Counted from the stretch's first letter, positions 1 to 8,478 are shown. The stretch: 37,278 nt of DNA from Bryobacterales bacterium (GCA_020854055.1 JADZGD010000104.1:1-37278), one strand, 5' to 3'. Notes: generated from the letters alone by a model not told the origin. Translations and numbers: made by a program.

Positions 1-1423
1 AGGCCGTCTCGGTGGGCTGAAACAGCAAAATATCGGCAAAGTGCCGCCCCCCGTCGTTCATGAAGGCCAGCCGCCGGGTGTAGTCGGCGTAATGGTGGAA
101 GTACTTCCAGTAAGGCTGGTGGAAAAAGATATCGTGCGGGTACTCGATTCGAGTAGCGTTGTAGTTGAACCCGCACGGCACGAAGAGGTTCGGCCCCCAG
201 ACGGCGATCATATTCGTTCCCAAGCGCAATTTCTGCAGATCCTGATAGGACTCGCTGCCCTGTATCGCCTGGTTTTCCACCGCGAAACGAGTGCCGCGGA
301 AATGTGCCACGGATCCGGCAACTTTGAAATCACGCGGCCAGCGCCCCAGGTCGTAGAGTGAATCGACGCCGGGCCATGTCCACGCCCGCATGGCTCGCTG
401 CAGGTCGCCGTCACGGAAGGCTTCCGCCATCAAAGTCTCCTCCCACAGGTGACCGAAGATGGCTACGTTGTGGCGCGCGCACCAGTCGGCGACCTGCTTC
501 ATGTAGCTCTGGGTGTAAAGCTCGCTGATCACGTCCATGTAATCACAACGGATTTTCGGCGTGATCTTCCCACTCTCGAACATCAGCGCAGCCAGTTGAG
601 GGCGCAGGTCATAGCCCTTCATTTTCCGGAACGTCTCAAACAACAGCGGCGTCCAGGCGATCCGCCGTCCGTAGTCACCCTCGTGATCGGTGAAAAAGCT
701 ATCAATCGTGGTGCCGAAGTCGTTCGGGACGAGCTTGTAATACTTCTCGTGCACCTCATCGAGCCAGGTGCGAATGGCGTCATGGCTCATCAGGTCCACC
801 AGCCCTCCGTCGATTCCCTGGCTCGGCTCCAGCGTGAAGGCCGTCACGCGCCAACGCCCGGCTGGTGCGCTCCATATTGCCGGCACCTGGATCATCGTCG
901 CGCCATCGAGACAGTTATCGCAGGCGAGCCGCGCGGCGTTAGCAAATTGAAAGTCCTTCAGCGCGCTGAAATCCACCTTCGCCGGGCCCTCGACATCCTT
1001 GATCGTGTAGCCCAGACTCCGCATGCGGAACTCCGGGTTGCGCGCGATTACCCGGCTGCCGAGCCCGGGACTCCACGGATCGCGCGCCTCACCGCCCGGC
1101 CATTCGTACTCATCCACCAGCCCGAACATGAACCCGCGCCGCCGCGCCGAATCGAATCCTGATTTAACAATCGAGAAGTACTCATCAGAGAGATAGGGCG
1201 TCTGTAGACCGGTTCGATTATGTACGTATGCCCCAAAGACGCGCTGCGATACCATCTCTCCGATCTGCCGGTCTACTTCCTTTGCATCCAGCCGGCCGTT
1301 CCAGAACCAGAATGGGCGGATACTGTACTGTTTCGGCGGATCCTGAAACTGGTTGAACAACTCCGGAGGCGCAGCTCCCATCGTTACAACGGAAAACAGT
1401 AGAGCTACGCATCTTCGGCTCAT
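1..1423 (-). CDS. GH106-like secreted glycoside hydrolase, 3' end outside window
   Basis: An uninterrupted minus-strand frame starts at ATG 1423-1421 and runs off the left edge, giving 474 complete codons. The N-terminus (MSRRCVALLFSVVTMGAAP) looks like a signal peptide. The mature part has RPFWFWNGRL at about residues 36-45, a helix with EVDRQIGEMV, GAYVHNRTGLQTPYLSDE at about 64-81 and DEYEWPGG at about 104-111. These are typical of the large TIM-barrel glycosidases grouped with or near GH106 alpha-L-rhamnosidases, as is a later DSFFTDHEGDYG segment. An AGGA lies about 6 nt before the ATG. The FKBP gene lies 83 bp upstream on the same strand, so the two may be co-transcribed. Exact GH family and substrate are not settled; the C-terminal half is not visible. 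Plus-strand frames over this region, such as 449-1162, are shadows. Confidence 0.8.
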   Translation of the reverse strand, partial: MSRRCVALLFSVVTMGAAPPELFNQFQDPPKQYSIRPFWFWNGRLDAKEVDRQIGEMVSQRVFGAYVHNRTGLQTPYLSDEYFSIVKSGFDSARRRGFMFGLVDEYEWPGGEARDPWSPGLGSRVIARNPEFRMRSLGYTIKDVEGPAKVDFSALKDFQFANAARLACDNCLDGATMIQVPAIWSAPAGRWRVTAFTLEPSQGIDGGLVDLMSHDAIRTWLDEVHEKYYKLVPNDFGTTIDSFFTDHEGDYGRRIAWTPLLFETFRKMKGYDLRPQLAALMFESGKITPKIRCDYMDVISELYTQSYMKQVADWCARHNVAIFGHLWEETLMAEAFRDGDLQRAMRAWTWPGVDSLYDLGRWPRDFKVAGSVAHFRGTRFAVENQAIQGSESYQDLQKLRLGTNMIAVWGPNLFVPCGFNYNATRIEYPHDIFFHQPYWKYFHHYADYTRRLAFMNDGGRHFADILLFQPTETA

Positions 1424-1506
1424 GGATATCCTGATCGAACAATGACACAGGTGGAATTAGGCGTCAATCAGCATCATGCGCCGCCTCCCGCCGGGGTACA
1501 AACCCG

Positions 1507-2301
1507 TTATGGAGTCGTCTGAACGTCCAGCAACTCGACTTCAAACACCAGCGCCGCGCCACCGGGAATCGCCGGACGGCCGCCGTCACCGTACGCCAGA
1601 TCGGACGGACACACCAGCAACGACTTGCCTCCCACCTTCATCTTCTGAACACCCTCGGTCCAGCACTTGATTACGCCGTTCAAAGCAAATGTCGCTGGTT
1701 CATTCCGGCGGTACGAACTGTCAAATTCCGTACCGTCAATCAGCGTCCCGCGATAGTGCACCTTCACCTGGTCCGTGCTCCTGGGGGATGCTCCCAGTCC
1801 GGGACGAAGTTCGCGGTACACCAAGCCCGACGGCAAACGCTCGGCGCCCGGTTCGATCGCTGCTTTTTCCAGGTACGCGGCCGAGGCGGCTTTCTGCTTC
1901 TCCAGTTGCCGCGAGCCACGCTCTCGCGCCAGGGCATCGATCTTCGGTCCCCAGTCCTGGATCTCCACGGCGGGCTTGCCGGCGGAAGCATCGGTCAACG
2001 CCCGCCCCACCAACTGAATTTCAGCCGGTGAGAGGTCGAAACGGGTGAGTGAGCGATGCATCATCAGACCAAGCGCATAAATCGTTTTTTGTTCGTCGGT
2101 CGCTAAAGCAGGAGCCGCCGCGGCAGCCGGCTTCGCAGCTATCCCTCTTCGCCGGACAGCGGTGCGGCGAGCTGGGCTGTGCTGAGCGGTGGAGGACTTG
2201 GAGGCTGTCACCGCAGTTCTTCGGATGGTGGCTGGAACCTTGTCCGGAGTTGGCGTCTGCGCCAGCAGAAGTGCCGGCGCCAAAAGCAATACAACACGCA
2301 T
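1507..2301 (-). CDS. Secreted FKBP-type peptidyl-prolyl cis-trans isomerase
   Basis: 264 residues. A hydrophobic N-terminus (MRVVLLLAPALLLAQ) predicts export. Residues about 20-65 are a basic, Ala/Pro-rich linker. Residues about 70-155 fit the helical FKBP_N dimerisation region (EQKTIYALGLMMHRSL through LEKAA), and about 174-260 are the FKBP catalytic domain with VHYRGTLIDGTEFDSSY, GVIKCWTEGVQKMKVGGK and the PSDLAYGDGG loop, ending in VFEVELLDV. The usual pocket aromatics (Tyr183, Phe193, Asp194, Trp214, Tyr237) are present, so it should be active as a folding catalyst in the envelope, like Mip/FkpA. It is the first gene of its strand, divergent from the coiled-coil gene, and its ATG has a TGT-TAGCCT element 6 nt upstream without a Shine-Dalgarno. 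Confidence 0.92.
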   Translation of the reverse strand: MRVVLLLAPALLLAQTPTPDKVPATIRRTAVTASKSSTAQHSPARRTAVRRRGIAAKPAAAAAPALATDEQKTIYALGLMMHRSLTRFDLSPAEIQLVGRALTDASAGKPAVEIQDWGPKIDALARERGSRQLEKQKAASAAYLEKAAIEPGAERLPSGLVYRELRPGLGASPRSTDQVKVHYRGTLIDGTEFDSSYRRNEPATFALNGVIKCWTEGVQKMKVGGKSLLVCPSDLAYGDGGRPAIPGGAALVFEVELLDVQTTP

Positions 2302-2307
2302 TTGTTC

Positions 2308-2316
2308 AGGCTAACA
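2308..2316 (-). promoter_or_regulatory. Candidate extended -10 for a leaderless FKBP mRNA
   Basis: On the minus strand TGT-TAGCCT is followed by six bases (GAACAA) and ATG 2301. No Shine-Dalgarno is present. The element has the same layout and spacing as those before the lysR and maturase genes. Confidence 0.4.
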
Positions 2317-2360
2317 TCCCCGGCGGTCTGTTAATCTGAGAGTCCAACGAGGCCCACAGA

Positions 2361-3392
2361 ATGGCAAAAGCACCTGTTAAATCCCCAGCACCCCGTGCCC
2401 GCCGCGCCAAGGCGGAAGTTCAGGAAAAATTTGAGCAGATTCGCGCCGAGCAACAGGAATCGCGGGAATCCAACGACGTAAAGGCCGAAGCTTCGCGTGC
2501 AATTCACGAAGCTGAAGTCCGCCAGGCGGTGGATGGAGTCACCGTGGAATCAGTGGTGGAGGAGCTTTCAAGGCTTGGCTTGGAGATCTCAAAGTCGCTC
2601 TCGGAGATTTCCGGAAAGCTTACCGCCGAAGTCCACCAGTTGGCTGCTGTGCGTGAGGCCGTCGTCATCGAACGGACGGAACTGGAGCGGCTTCACAAGA
2701 TCGATATCGCCGCCACGGCGCTGGACCAATTGGTGGAAGATTACCGCCGGGAAACGGAACAACTGGAATCCGCCATCTCCACCCAGCGTGCCGCCTGGCA
2801 ACAGGAAGTGGAGGCCAACGCCCGGGAGCGCAAGGAGCAGGAGGAGACTCTGAAGCGCCAGCGGCAGCGCGAAATCGACGATTACGAGTATAAGAAGGCT
2901 CAGGAACGGAAGAAGGCCGAGGATAAGTACGAAGAGCAGCAGCGCCAACTGGATCGAAAGAACCAGGAACGTCAGGAGCAGCTTGAAAAGGGCTGGCAAA
3001 CCCGTGAAGCGGCAATCAAAGAGCGCGAGGCCGAATTCACCCGCTTAACCAAGGAGAACAACGAGTTTCCCGCCCGCCTGGATCGCGAAGTGAAGCGGGC
3101 CGCCGAAGAATCCGCCCGCACCGCCGAGGCTCGACTGCAGCAGGAAAGCCTGCTGCTACAAAAAGATTTTGAAAGTGAGAAACGCCTCGGTGAACTCCGG
3201 GTGAAAACGCTTGAGGAAGTGCTGGAGCGGCAGTCGGCCCACATCGTCACCCTGGAGAAGCAACTTACCGAGGCCAAACAGCAAGTGCAGGACATCGCCG
3301 TCAAAGCGATTGAGGGAGCCTCCGGCGCGCGCGCTCTCTCGCATGTCAACCAGATTGCCATCGAGCAGGCGAAGAATCGTCCTCAATCTTGA
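2361..3392 (+). CDS. Long coiled-coil protein of unknown function
   Basis: 343 residues, not recognised as a named family. The first 25 residues are Lys/Arg/Ala/Pro-rich with no signal peptide, so it is probably cytoplasmic. From about residue 20 to 325 it is almost wholly charged helix, rich in Glu, Gln, Lys and Arg with long heptad-like stretches (ERKEQEETLKRQRQREIDDYEYKKAQERKKAEDK), which predicts an extended coiled coil. The last 20 residues (ALSHVNQIAIEQAKNRPQS) lack that pattern. A CGAGG lies about 8 nt before ATG 2361 and a TGT-TAATCT element at 2329-2337 could be its -10. Its TGA overlaps the TTG start of the YbaK gene, so the two are translationally coupled. A scaffold or adaptor role is possible but unsupported. 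Confidence 0.85.
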   Translation: MAKAPVKSPAPRARRAKAEVQEKFEQIRAEQQESRESNDVKAEASRAIHEAEVRQAVDGVTVESVVEELSRLGLEISKSLSEISGKLTAEVHQLAAVREAVVIERTELERLHKIDIAATALDQLVEDYRRETEQLESAISTQRAAWQQEVEANARERKEQEETLKRQRQREIDDYEYKKAQERKKAEDKYEEQQRQLDRKNQERQEQLEKGWQTREAAIKEREAEFTRLTKENNEFPARLDREVKRAAEESARTAEARLQQESLLLQKDFESEKRLGELRVKTLEEVLERQSAHIVTLEKQLTEAKQQVQDIAVKAIEGASGARALSHVNQIAIEQAKNRPQS

Positions 3393-3868
3393 AACGAACC
3401 GCGAAGACCAACGCCGCCCGCATCCTGGACGCTGCTGGCGTTTCTTATGAACTTCGGGAGTTCCCGGTGGACGAGAGTGACCTTAGCGCCCCGCATGCGG
3501 CCGAAGCGCTCGGCTTGCCCCCGCATCAAGTCTTCAAGACCCTGGTGGCGCGCGGCGACCGCACCGGGGTGCTGTTGGCCATTATCCCCGGCGACACCGA
3601 GTTGAACCTGAAGGCATTGGCTGCCGCCAGCGGCAACCGGAAAGTTGAGTTGGTAGCCGTTAAGGAGGTGCTTGGATTGACCGGCTACATACGGGGTGGA
3701 GTCTCCCCCATTGGGGGAAAGAAGAGCTACCCGGCTTATCTTGACCACACCGCCATCGGCTGGGACCGCATCGCCCTAAGCGCCGGTGTTCGGGGGTGCC
3801 AGCTGTTGTTAAACCCGGAAGACCTGGCCCGCGTGATCGGAGCCACTCTGGCCGAAATCGGACGTTAG
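3389..3868 (+). CDS. ybaK: YbaK/EbsC-type Cys-tRNA(Pro)/Cys-tRNA(Cys) deacylase
   Basis: 159 residues, the normal length for YbaK. The family hydrolyses Cys mischarged on tRNA(Pro) in trans to prolyl-tRNA synthetase. Visible signatures are the N-terminal helix and strand (ARILDAAGVSYELREFPV), the conserved Lys in PHQVFKTLVARGD (Lys50), and GYIRGGVSPIGGKK at about residues 99-112. The start is TTG at 3389: there is no ATG in the first part of the frame, and TTGA at 3389-3392 combines this start with the stop of the upstream coiled-coil gene, the layout of translational coupling. The pairing with a coiled-coil gene is not something I recognise. Family call is firm; the start is slightly less so. 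Confidence 0.93.
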   Translation: MKRTAKTNAARILDAAGVSYELREFPVDESDLSAPHAAEALGLPPHQVFKTLVARGDRTGVLLAIIPGDTELNLKALAAASGNRKVELVAVKEVLGLTGYIRGGVSPIGGKKSYPAYLDHTAIGWDRIALSAGVRGCQLLLNPEDLARVIGATLAEIGR

Positions 3869-4016
3869 CTCCAAGCCTTTTCATTGAGCGAATACTCGAT
3901 GGCTTTACATCCGGAAGAAATCGCGATCAATGGCGGATTGCTGCAATTTTGATGGGCTGATCGCTCAACTGCGCAACAGTGGGCTCGTGCGGCAAGAGGT
4001 ATCCTAATCTCTTACG
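3869..4016. other. Intergenic region between ybaK and the dehydratase trio
   Basis: 148 bp with no convincing ORF and no hairpin followed by a T-run, so no intrinsic terminator for the preceding pair is visible. A small ACTG-N5-CAGT inverted repeat lies at 3968-3980. Near the right end are TATCCT (4000-4005) and TAATCT (4005-4010), either of which could be the -10 for the gene at 4017. Confidence 0.5.
4005..4010 (+). promoter_or_regulatory. Candidate leaderless -10 element for the dehydratase gene
   Basis: TAATCT followed by six bases and then ATG 4017, with no Shine-Dalgarno between. No good -35 and no TG extension, so this is the weakest of the leaderless candidates. The overlapping TATCCT at 4000-4005 is an alternative. 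Confidence 0.35.
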
Positions 4017-5135
4017 ATGCAGATCACCTCGATCGAGACTTTCCTGCTTCACGTTCCGGTTACGAATGGACGCATCGAAGATAGCACGCACCTGGTGACG
4101 CACTGGGGTGCGCCGGGCTGCATCATTAACACCGATGCCGGGATACGTGGCTTCGGCTACACGGGCACACATGGCCACCTGGCATTGGATCGGATCCTGT
4201 GCCAATATGTGCTCGGGGTATACGCTCCTCTGTTGGAGGGCGAGGATCCGCTCGAAATCCAACGGTTGTGGAGCAAGCTGGCTCTGTTTCCTCCATCCGT
4301 GTGGACGGGGCGTCACGGAATTTCGCGGCTGGCGCTAAGTTGCGTCGACCTGGCGCTATGGGATATCAAGGCGAAGGCCGCCGGACAGCCGTTGTGGAAG
4401 TTGCTGGGTGGCGACCACGCGAAGAAGATCGAGGCTTATAACACCGACGGGGGCTGGCTGAACTGGAGCGAGCAACGGCTGGTGGACGACGTCCGCCAGA
4501 GTGTGGAAGAGGGCGGTTTTCGCGGCGTAAAGATGAAGGTGGGCAGCGAGGACGGCAACCGCGACCTGGCGCGGCTGGAGGCAGTTCGCAAGGTGATTGG
4601 CCCGGCTGTGAAGCTGATGGCTGACGCCAACGGGCGATGGGATCTTCCCAAAGCGCTGCGCATCGGGCGCCGGCTGAAGGATTTCGACGTGGGCTGGATT
4701 GAAGAACCCCTCTGGTACGACGATGTGGCCGGACATCAGGCGCTGGTGCAATCGATCGGCACGCCGGTTGCGCTCGGCGAGCAGTTGGACACGCTCGACC
4801 AGTTTGAGCGGTTTCTCGAAGCGCGGGCGGTGCACTTCGTCCAGCCCGACGCGGTGCGGCTGGGCGGGGTGACCGAGTGGCTGCAGGTGGCCGACCGTGC
4901 GCTGGCCTCGCGGCTGCCGGTGGTCTCGCACGTTGGCGACATGATGCAGATCCATGTGCAGACCGCGTTCGCGCACCCGGCCTCGAACAGCCTGGAATAC
5001 ATTCCCTGGCTGCGCGGGTGCTTCGTCGAGCCGGCGACGGCGAAAGACGGCTACTTCGTGCGTCCCGAATTGCCGGGCGCAGGTACCGAGGTGACTCGCG
5101 AGGCACTGGATCTTTATGGAAAGCCAACACAGTAA
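4017..5135 (+). CDS. Enolase-superfamily (mandelate racemase group) sugar-acid dehydratase
   Basis: 372 residues, a full-length mandelate racemase/muconate lactonizing enzyme fold: capping domain about 1-130, then the barrel. Catalytic set is intact: KMK at 172-174, metal ligands Asp203 (DANGRW), Glu229 (EEP) and Glu255 (GEQ), and the Asp278 (QPDAVRLGG) to His305 (SHVGD) dyad that defines the mandelate racemase subgroup. Members of this subgroup usually dehydrate acid sugars (galactarate, talarate, fuconate, rhamnonate) to 2-keto-3-deoxy acids; the substrate cannot be read from sequence. It heads a plus-strand trio: its last codons overlap the next gene, and a lactonase-like gene follows, which fits a lactone to aldonate to keto-deoxy-aldonate series. 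Confidence 0.9.
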   Translation: MQITSIETFLLHVPVTNGRIEDSTHLVTHWGAPGCIINTDAGIRGFGYTGTHGHLALDRILCQYVLGVYAPLLEGEDPLEIQRLWSKLALFPPSVWTGRHGISRLALSCVDLALWDIKAKAAGQPLWKLLGGDHAKKIEAYNTDGGWLNWSEQRLVDDVRQSVEEGGFRGVKMKVGSEDGNRDLARLEAVRKVIGPAVKLMADANGRWDLPKALRIGRRLKDFDVGWIEEPLWYDDVAGHQALVQSIGTPVALGEQLDTLDQFERFLEARAVHFVQPDAVRLGGVTEWLQVADRALASRLPVVSHVGDMMQIHVQTAFAHPASNSLEYIPWLRGCFVEPATAKDGYFVRPELPGAGTEVTREALDLYGKPTQ

Positions 5136-6285
5136 ATCCACAATAATGCGCGGACAGGTTGCGGGAACCGGCGAGTGTTCGGTTCACGTGGACGCGGGAC
5201 GGATCGCTTCGGTGGGAAGAAACGGCGGAAGCGCTTCCGGACGAAGACTTAGCCCCGGTTTCATCGACATTCAACTCAACGGATTTCACGGTGTCGATTT
5301 TTCGGGCGACGATCTGACTCCGGAACAGTGCATCTCTGCGCTGCCATGGATCTGGAAGACCGGCTGCACCAGCTTTTGCGCCACGCTGGTGACCAACACC
5401 ATCGAGAAACAGGCCCGGAATTTTCGCGTGATGGAGCAGGCGCGGGCACAGGACAAGAGGTTTGCGGCCACCGTAGTCTGCTATCACCAGGAGGGGCCCT
5501 ACATTTCCGGCGGACCTTCCCACGGCGCGCACGACCCGGCGCTGACCAAGGCGCCCGACTGGGATGAGTTTTGCCGGTTGCAGGAGGCGGCCAACGGGCT
5601 CATCGGGATTGTCACGCTGGCGCCGGAGTGGCCCGGAGCGCCGGAGTTTATCCGCAAGGCGGTAGACTCCGGAGTGATCGTTTCCATAGGACACACCGAC
5701 GGGACAGCGGAAACGGTACGGTTGGCGGCCGATGCGGGCGCGACACTCTCCACACACCTGGGCAACGGCTGCCCCCAGATGATTCACCGGCACCGGTATC
5801 CGATTTGGGCGCAACTGGACGACGAGCGGTTAATCGTTAGCCTGATACCGGACGGATTTCATCTGCCGCCGGAATTGTTACGGGTGGTAACACGGGTGAA
5901 ATCTCTGGAGCGGTGTATTGTGATTACCGACGCGGTCCATGTGGCGGGATTGCCCCCAGGACGCTATTCGCTGAACAACTCCCCTGTGGATTTGGATGAG
6001 CAGGGCAAGGTGACCGCGCACCGGGGCGGGGGACTGGGGGGATCTTCGGTCTCAATGAACGATGCGATCTGGCGATTCGCCTCGATGAGTGCGATTTCAC
6101 TCGACAAGGCGGTGGATTGCGCCACGCGCGTGCCCGCGGGACTGCTGTCGCGCTACTCGCTCTGCTCCTCGATATCCGAAGGGCAGCCCGCGAATCTGGT
6201 GACCTGGCGTGACACCGGGAGCGCAATCGAGGTGGACGAAGTGATGGTAGCGGGCGAGATCGTCTATTCGGCCGGCGCATGCTGA
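5116..6285 (+). CDS. Divergent N-acetylglucosamine-6-phosphate deacetylase-like amidohydrolase
   Basis: 389 residues from ATG 5116 (20-bp overlap with the dehydratase). ATG 5146 would give 379 residues and no overlap; neither has a strong ribosome site, though GAGG lies about 13 nt before 5116. The NagA fold is clear: PGFIDIQLNGFHGVDF at about 47-62, HQEGP (Glu126), GHTDGT (His193), THLGNG (His214), DGFH (His249), TDAVHVAGLPPGRY (Asp272) and LGGSSVSMNDA near 307-317. The metal and catalytic positions of NagA therefore appear conserved, but the usual HLFNAM loop is HLGNGC followed by an unusual MIHRHRYPIW stretch, so the substrate pocket differs. No NagB, hexosaminidase or PTS gene is nearby. 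It probably acts on another N-acyl or sugar substrate. Confidence 0.85.
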   Translation: MESQHSKSTIMRGQVAGTGECSVHVDAGRIASVGRNGGSASGRRLSPGFIDIQLNGFHGVDFSGDDLTPEQCISALPWIWKTGCTSFCATLVTNTIEKQARNFRVMEQARAQDKRFAATVVCYHQEGPYISGGPSHGAHDPALTKAPDWDEFCRLQEAANGLIGIVTLAPEWPGAPEFIRKAVDSGVIVSIGHTDGTAETVRLAADAGATLSTHLGNGCPQMIHRHRYPIWAQLDDERLIVSLIPDGFHLPPELLRVVTRVKSLERCIVITDAVHVAGLPPGRYSLNNSPVDLDEQGKVTAHRGGGLGGSSVSMNDAIWRFASMSAISLDKAVDCATRVPAGLLSRYSLCSSISEGQPANLVTWRDTGSAIEVDEVMVAGEIVYSAGAC

Positions 6286-6294
6286 GACAGAACG

Positions 6295-7134
6295 ATGTGG
6301 ATCGATTCCCATCACCACCTTTGGCCCTATGTGGCGGAACAGTATCCGTGGATTACTGAACAATTGGGCCTGCTTCAGCGGGACTTTCTGCCCGGCGAGT
6401 TTGAGACAGAACTGAAGCAGGCGGGCGTCTGCGGCGCGATAGCGGTCCAGGCGCGGCAGCACGTGGCTGAGACACGCTGGCTGCTGGAGGCAACGCGAGC
6501 ATACCCGGCTATTCGCGGCGTGGTGGGGTGGGTTCCATTGTGCGACCCGGGCGTCGAAGCGGTGCTGGACGAATTGTGCGCCAACCCGCGCCTGGTGGGT
6601 ATCCGGCACATCGTTCACGACGAGCTGGACGATAACTTCATCCTCCGGGAAGATTTTAACCGCGGCGTTTCGCGGCTGATGGCGCGCGGACTGGTGTACG
6701 ACATCCTGATCTTTGAACGGCATCTGCCGCAGGCCATCCAGTTTGTCGACCGGCATCCGCGGCAGACGTTCGTGGTGGATCATATCGCCAAGCCGCTCAT
6801 CCGCGCCGGAGAACTCGAACCCTGGCGTAACCGCATGCGGGAGTTGGCGCGGCGGGAAAACGTGGTGGTGAAACTCTCCGGCATGGTAACTGAAGCCGAT
6901 TGGGGCGCCTGGTCCGAGGAGGCGCTAGCCCCGTACTTCGGCGCTGTGATCGAGAGTTTCGGACCGCGCCGCATGATGTTCGGTTCCGACTGGCCGGTGA
7001 TGCTGTTGGCATCCTCCTACCAACGCTGGAAGACCGTGGTGGCAAACTGGCTGGCTCCACTCTCAAGCGATGAGCGGCTGGAGATTCAGGGGCGGACGGC
7101 CGAGCGCACCTACGGCTTGCGGCCCGGTGGTTGA
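6295..7134 (+). CDS. Fuconolactonase-like TIM-barrel amidohydrolase (COG3618 type)
   Basis: 279 residues. It begins with MWIDSHHHLW (metal-type His6 and His8), has the QARQHVAETRWLLEAT helix, GVVGWVPL, VDHIAKP at about 160-166, VVKLSGMVTEADW and the C-terminal metal-type GSDWPV. This is the Amidohydro_2 family that includes L-fucono- and L-rhamnono-lactonases and 2-pyrone-4,6-dicarboxylate lactonase. It starts 9 bp after the NagA-like stop with GAGAC as a weak ribosome site, so it belongs to the same operon. With the dehydratase two genes upstream it would supply the open-chain aldonate from a sugar lactone. The 3' end overlaps the converging beta-helix gene by 25 bp. Confidence 0.88.
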   Translation: MWIDSHHHLWPYVAEQYPWITEQLGLLQRDFLPGEFETELKQAGVCGAIAVQARQHVAETRWLLEATRAYPAIRGVVGWVPLCDPGVEAVLDELCANPRLVGIRHIVHDELDDNFILREDFNRGVSRLMARGLVYDILIFERHLPQAIQFVDRHPRQTFVVDHIAKPLIRAGELEPWRNRMRELARRENVVVKLSGMVTEADWGAWSEEALAPYFGAVIESFGPRRMMFGSDWPVMLLASSYQRWKTVVANWLAPLSSDERLEIQGRTAERTYGLRPGG

Positions 7135-8435
7135 CGCAGATCCTCAACGGCAGTCTGAACGCCTTCAATCTGATTGCCGGCGAGCAGGATAGCGGCAGCC
7201 TTCGGACCGATGCGGATGCCGGTGCGCGAGGCGGGCGGCCGGCTGTCGCGGATATGATTGCCCGTGATGCGCACCTCGCGGGTGAAGCCCTGGATGTCGA
7301 TGGCAACGCCGTTGTTGCCGCCGCTATCGGTAATGCGATTGGCCTCCACCACGTTGCGATTGGCGCTGGTCGCCACGTCGCGCTCCTCGCGAAATAGGAT
7401 GCCTGCTTCGCCGCTATTGCGGATATCGTTTTTCAGGATGCGGTTGTCCGTGTCGCGATGGCCGATCGAGATGCCGGATTTCCGGTTGCCGATCAGGATA
7501 TTGCGCTCGGCGAGACCGAAGCGGACTCCCCAGCAGAAAAAGATGCCGATGTCGTTATTCTCCGAGCGGTTCCGCCGCATCACGGTGCGCTGGGAGCCCG
7601 AACCAGGATGAAAGCCGAGTCCGGTGTGGTCGTGCGTGTGGCATTCCTCGACCACCACGTCGTGACAGATCTGCCAGCTCAGACCGTCGCCGTGATAGTT
7701 GCGCGCTTCCACCTTGCGCATGGTGATACGGTTTGCATCCTGTAGGAAGACGCATCCGGCGTAGTTACCGTCGAGCAGGTCGTTGTTGGCCTTGTTGCCA
7801 TCGAGGGTGATGTTTTCAATGGCAATGTCGCTGACGTTCTCGCCGCTAAACAGCGGAAACAGCGTGGTCGCCGTGGGGTTGCCGCTGAGCCACAGGTTCT
7901 CGCGCGGAGCACGATCCAGCTTGAAGCGGTTGCCGCTGCGGGCCATCAATGTCCGCTTGACCACCGTATTGCCGTTGTGATCCGGATTCTTGGCGCGAAG
8001 ACAGACGCCATCGCCGACCCGAAAGCCGGTTGGGTCGGCAAGGGTAATCTCCTGATCGTACCAGTCGCAATCAGCGGCGAGAGAAGAAGTGGCCTGCGCC
8101 GCCTTGACCAGAATCGAGTCGGCCCCACTGCCGAGGATACGAACATTACTCGAGAGGTGGACAGCATTGCGGAGATTGTAGATTCCAGGAAGTACGTGTA
8201 CGGTTCCACCACCGAAGCGGACGATGTAGTCCACCCCGGCTTGCAGGGCCTTTTCGTCCTTTCCGGTGATGTCTGCGTTCTGCGGGCCAACGCTGATGGT
8301 AAGTCGCTGGTCCCAGGTGGGCTCGGCCGAATCTCCGGAGGTGGCCCGGAGAGCGGATGGCGCTTGCGCTCCGTATGCGGGCTGGCCGGTAACCAACGCG
8401 GCGATTTGCAGGAATCTTCGGCGTCCGGAGTTCAT
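7110..8435 (-). CDS. Tat-exported right-handed parallel beta-helix protein
   Basis: 441 residues from ATG 8435-8433. The frame stays open upstream to 8831, but that would cover the start of the plus-strand VWFA gene, and MNSGRRRFLQIAAL at 8435 is a twin-arginine signal. Downstream is GGGTVHVLPGIYNLRNAVHLSSNVRILGSG, the start of a pectate-lyase-like helix, then repeated NxI/xGN coils (NRITMRKVEARNYHGDG, HTGLGFHPGSGSQRTVMRRNRSENND, GNRKSGISIGHRDTDNRILKNDIRNSGEAGI). This is the NosD/Beta_helix type seen in periplasmic polysaccharide lyases and epimerases. No catalytic residue set can be assigned. Convergent with the lactonase-like gene. Confidence 0.88.
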   Translation of the reverse strand: MNSGRRRFLQIAALVTGQPAYGAQAPSALRATSGDSAEPTWDQRLTISVGPQNADITGKDEKALQAGVDYIVRFGGGTVHVLPGIYNLRNAVHLSSNVRILGSGADSILVKAAQATSSLAADCDWYDQEITLADPTGFRVGDGVCLRAKNPDHNGNTVVKRTLMARSGNRFKLDRAPRENLWLSGNPTATTLFPLFSGENVSDIAIENITLDGNKANNDLLDGNYAGCVFLQDANRITMRKVEARNYHGDGLSWQICHDVVVEECHTHDHTGLGFHPGSGSQRTVMRRNRSENNDIGIFFCWGVRFGLAERNILIGNRKSGISIGHRDTDNRILKNDIRNSGEAGILFREERDVATSANRNVVEANRITDSGGNNGVAIDIQGFTREVRITGNHIRDSRPPASRTGIRIGPKAAAILLAGNQIEGVQTAVEDLRQPPGRKP

Positions 8436-8442
8436 GGCTCTG

Positions 8443-8448
8443 ATGATA
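8443..8448 (-). promoter_or_regulatory. Candidate leaderless -10 for the beta-helix gene
   Basis: On the minus strand TATCAT is followed by seven bases (CAGAGCC) and ATG 8435. There is no Shine-Dalgarno in that gap, so transcription would begin at or a base or two before the start codon. No clear -35 was found. Confidence 0.4.
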
Positions 8449-8478
8449 GTCCATGCCGCGCGTGGTATCGGGCATTTG

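Noticed and set aside
449..1162. 237-residue plus-strand open frame
   Set aside because: It lies entirely over the minus-strand GH106-like frame, which has a signal peptide and recognisable motifs; the plus product has no domain features and His/Arg-rich composition typical of a shadow.
4366..5814. 482-residue minus-strand open frame over the dehydratase and NagA-like genes
   Set aside because: Both plus-strand genes have complete catalytic residue sets; the minus product is Arg/Pro/Ser-rich low complexity, as expected from high-GC antisense.
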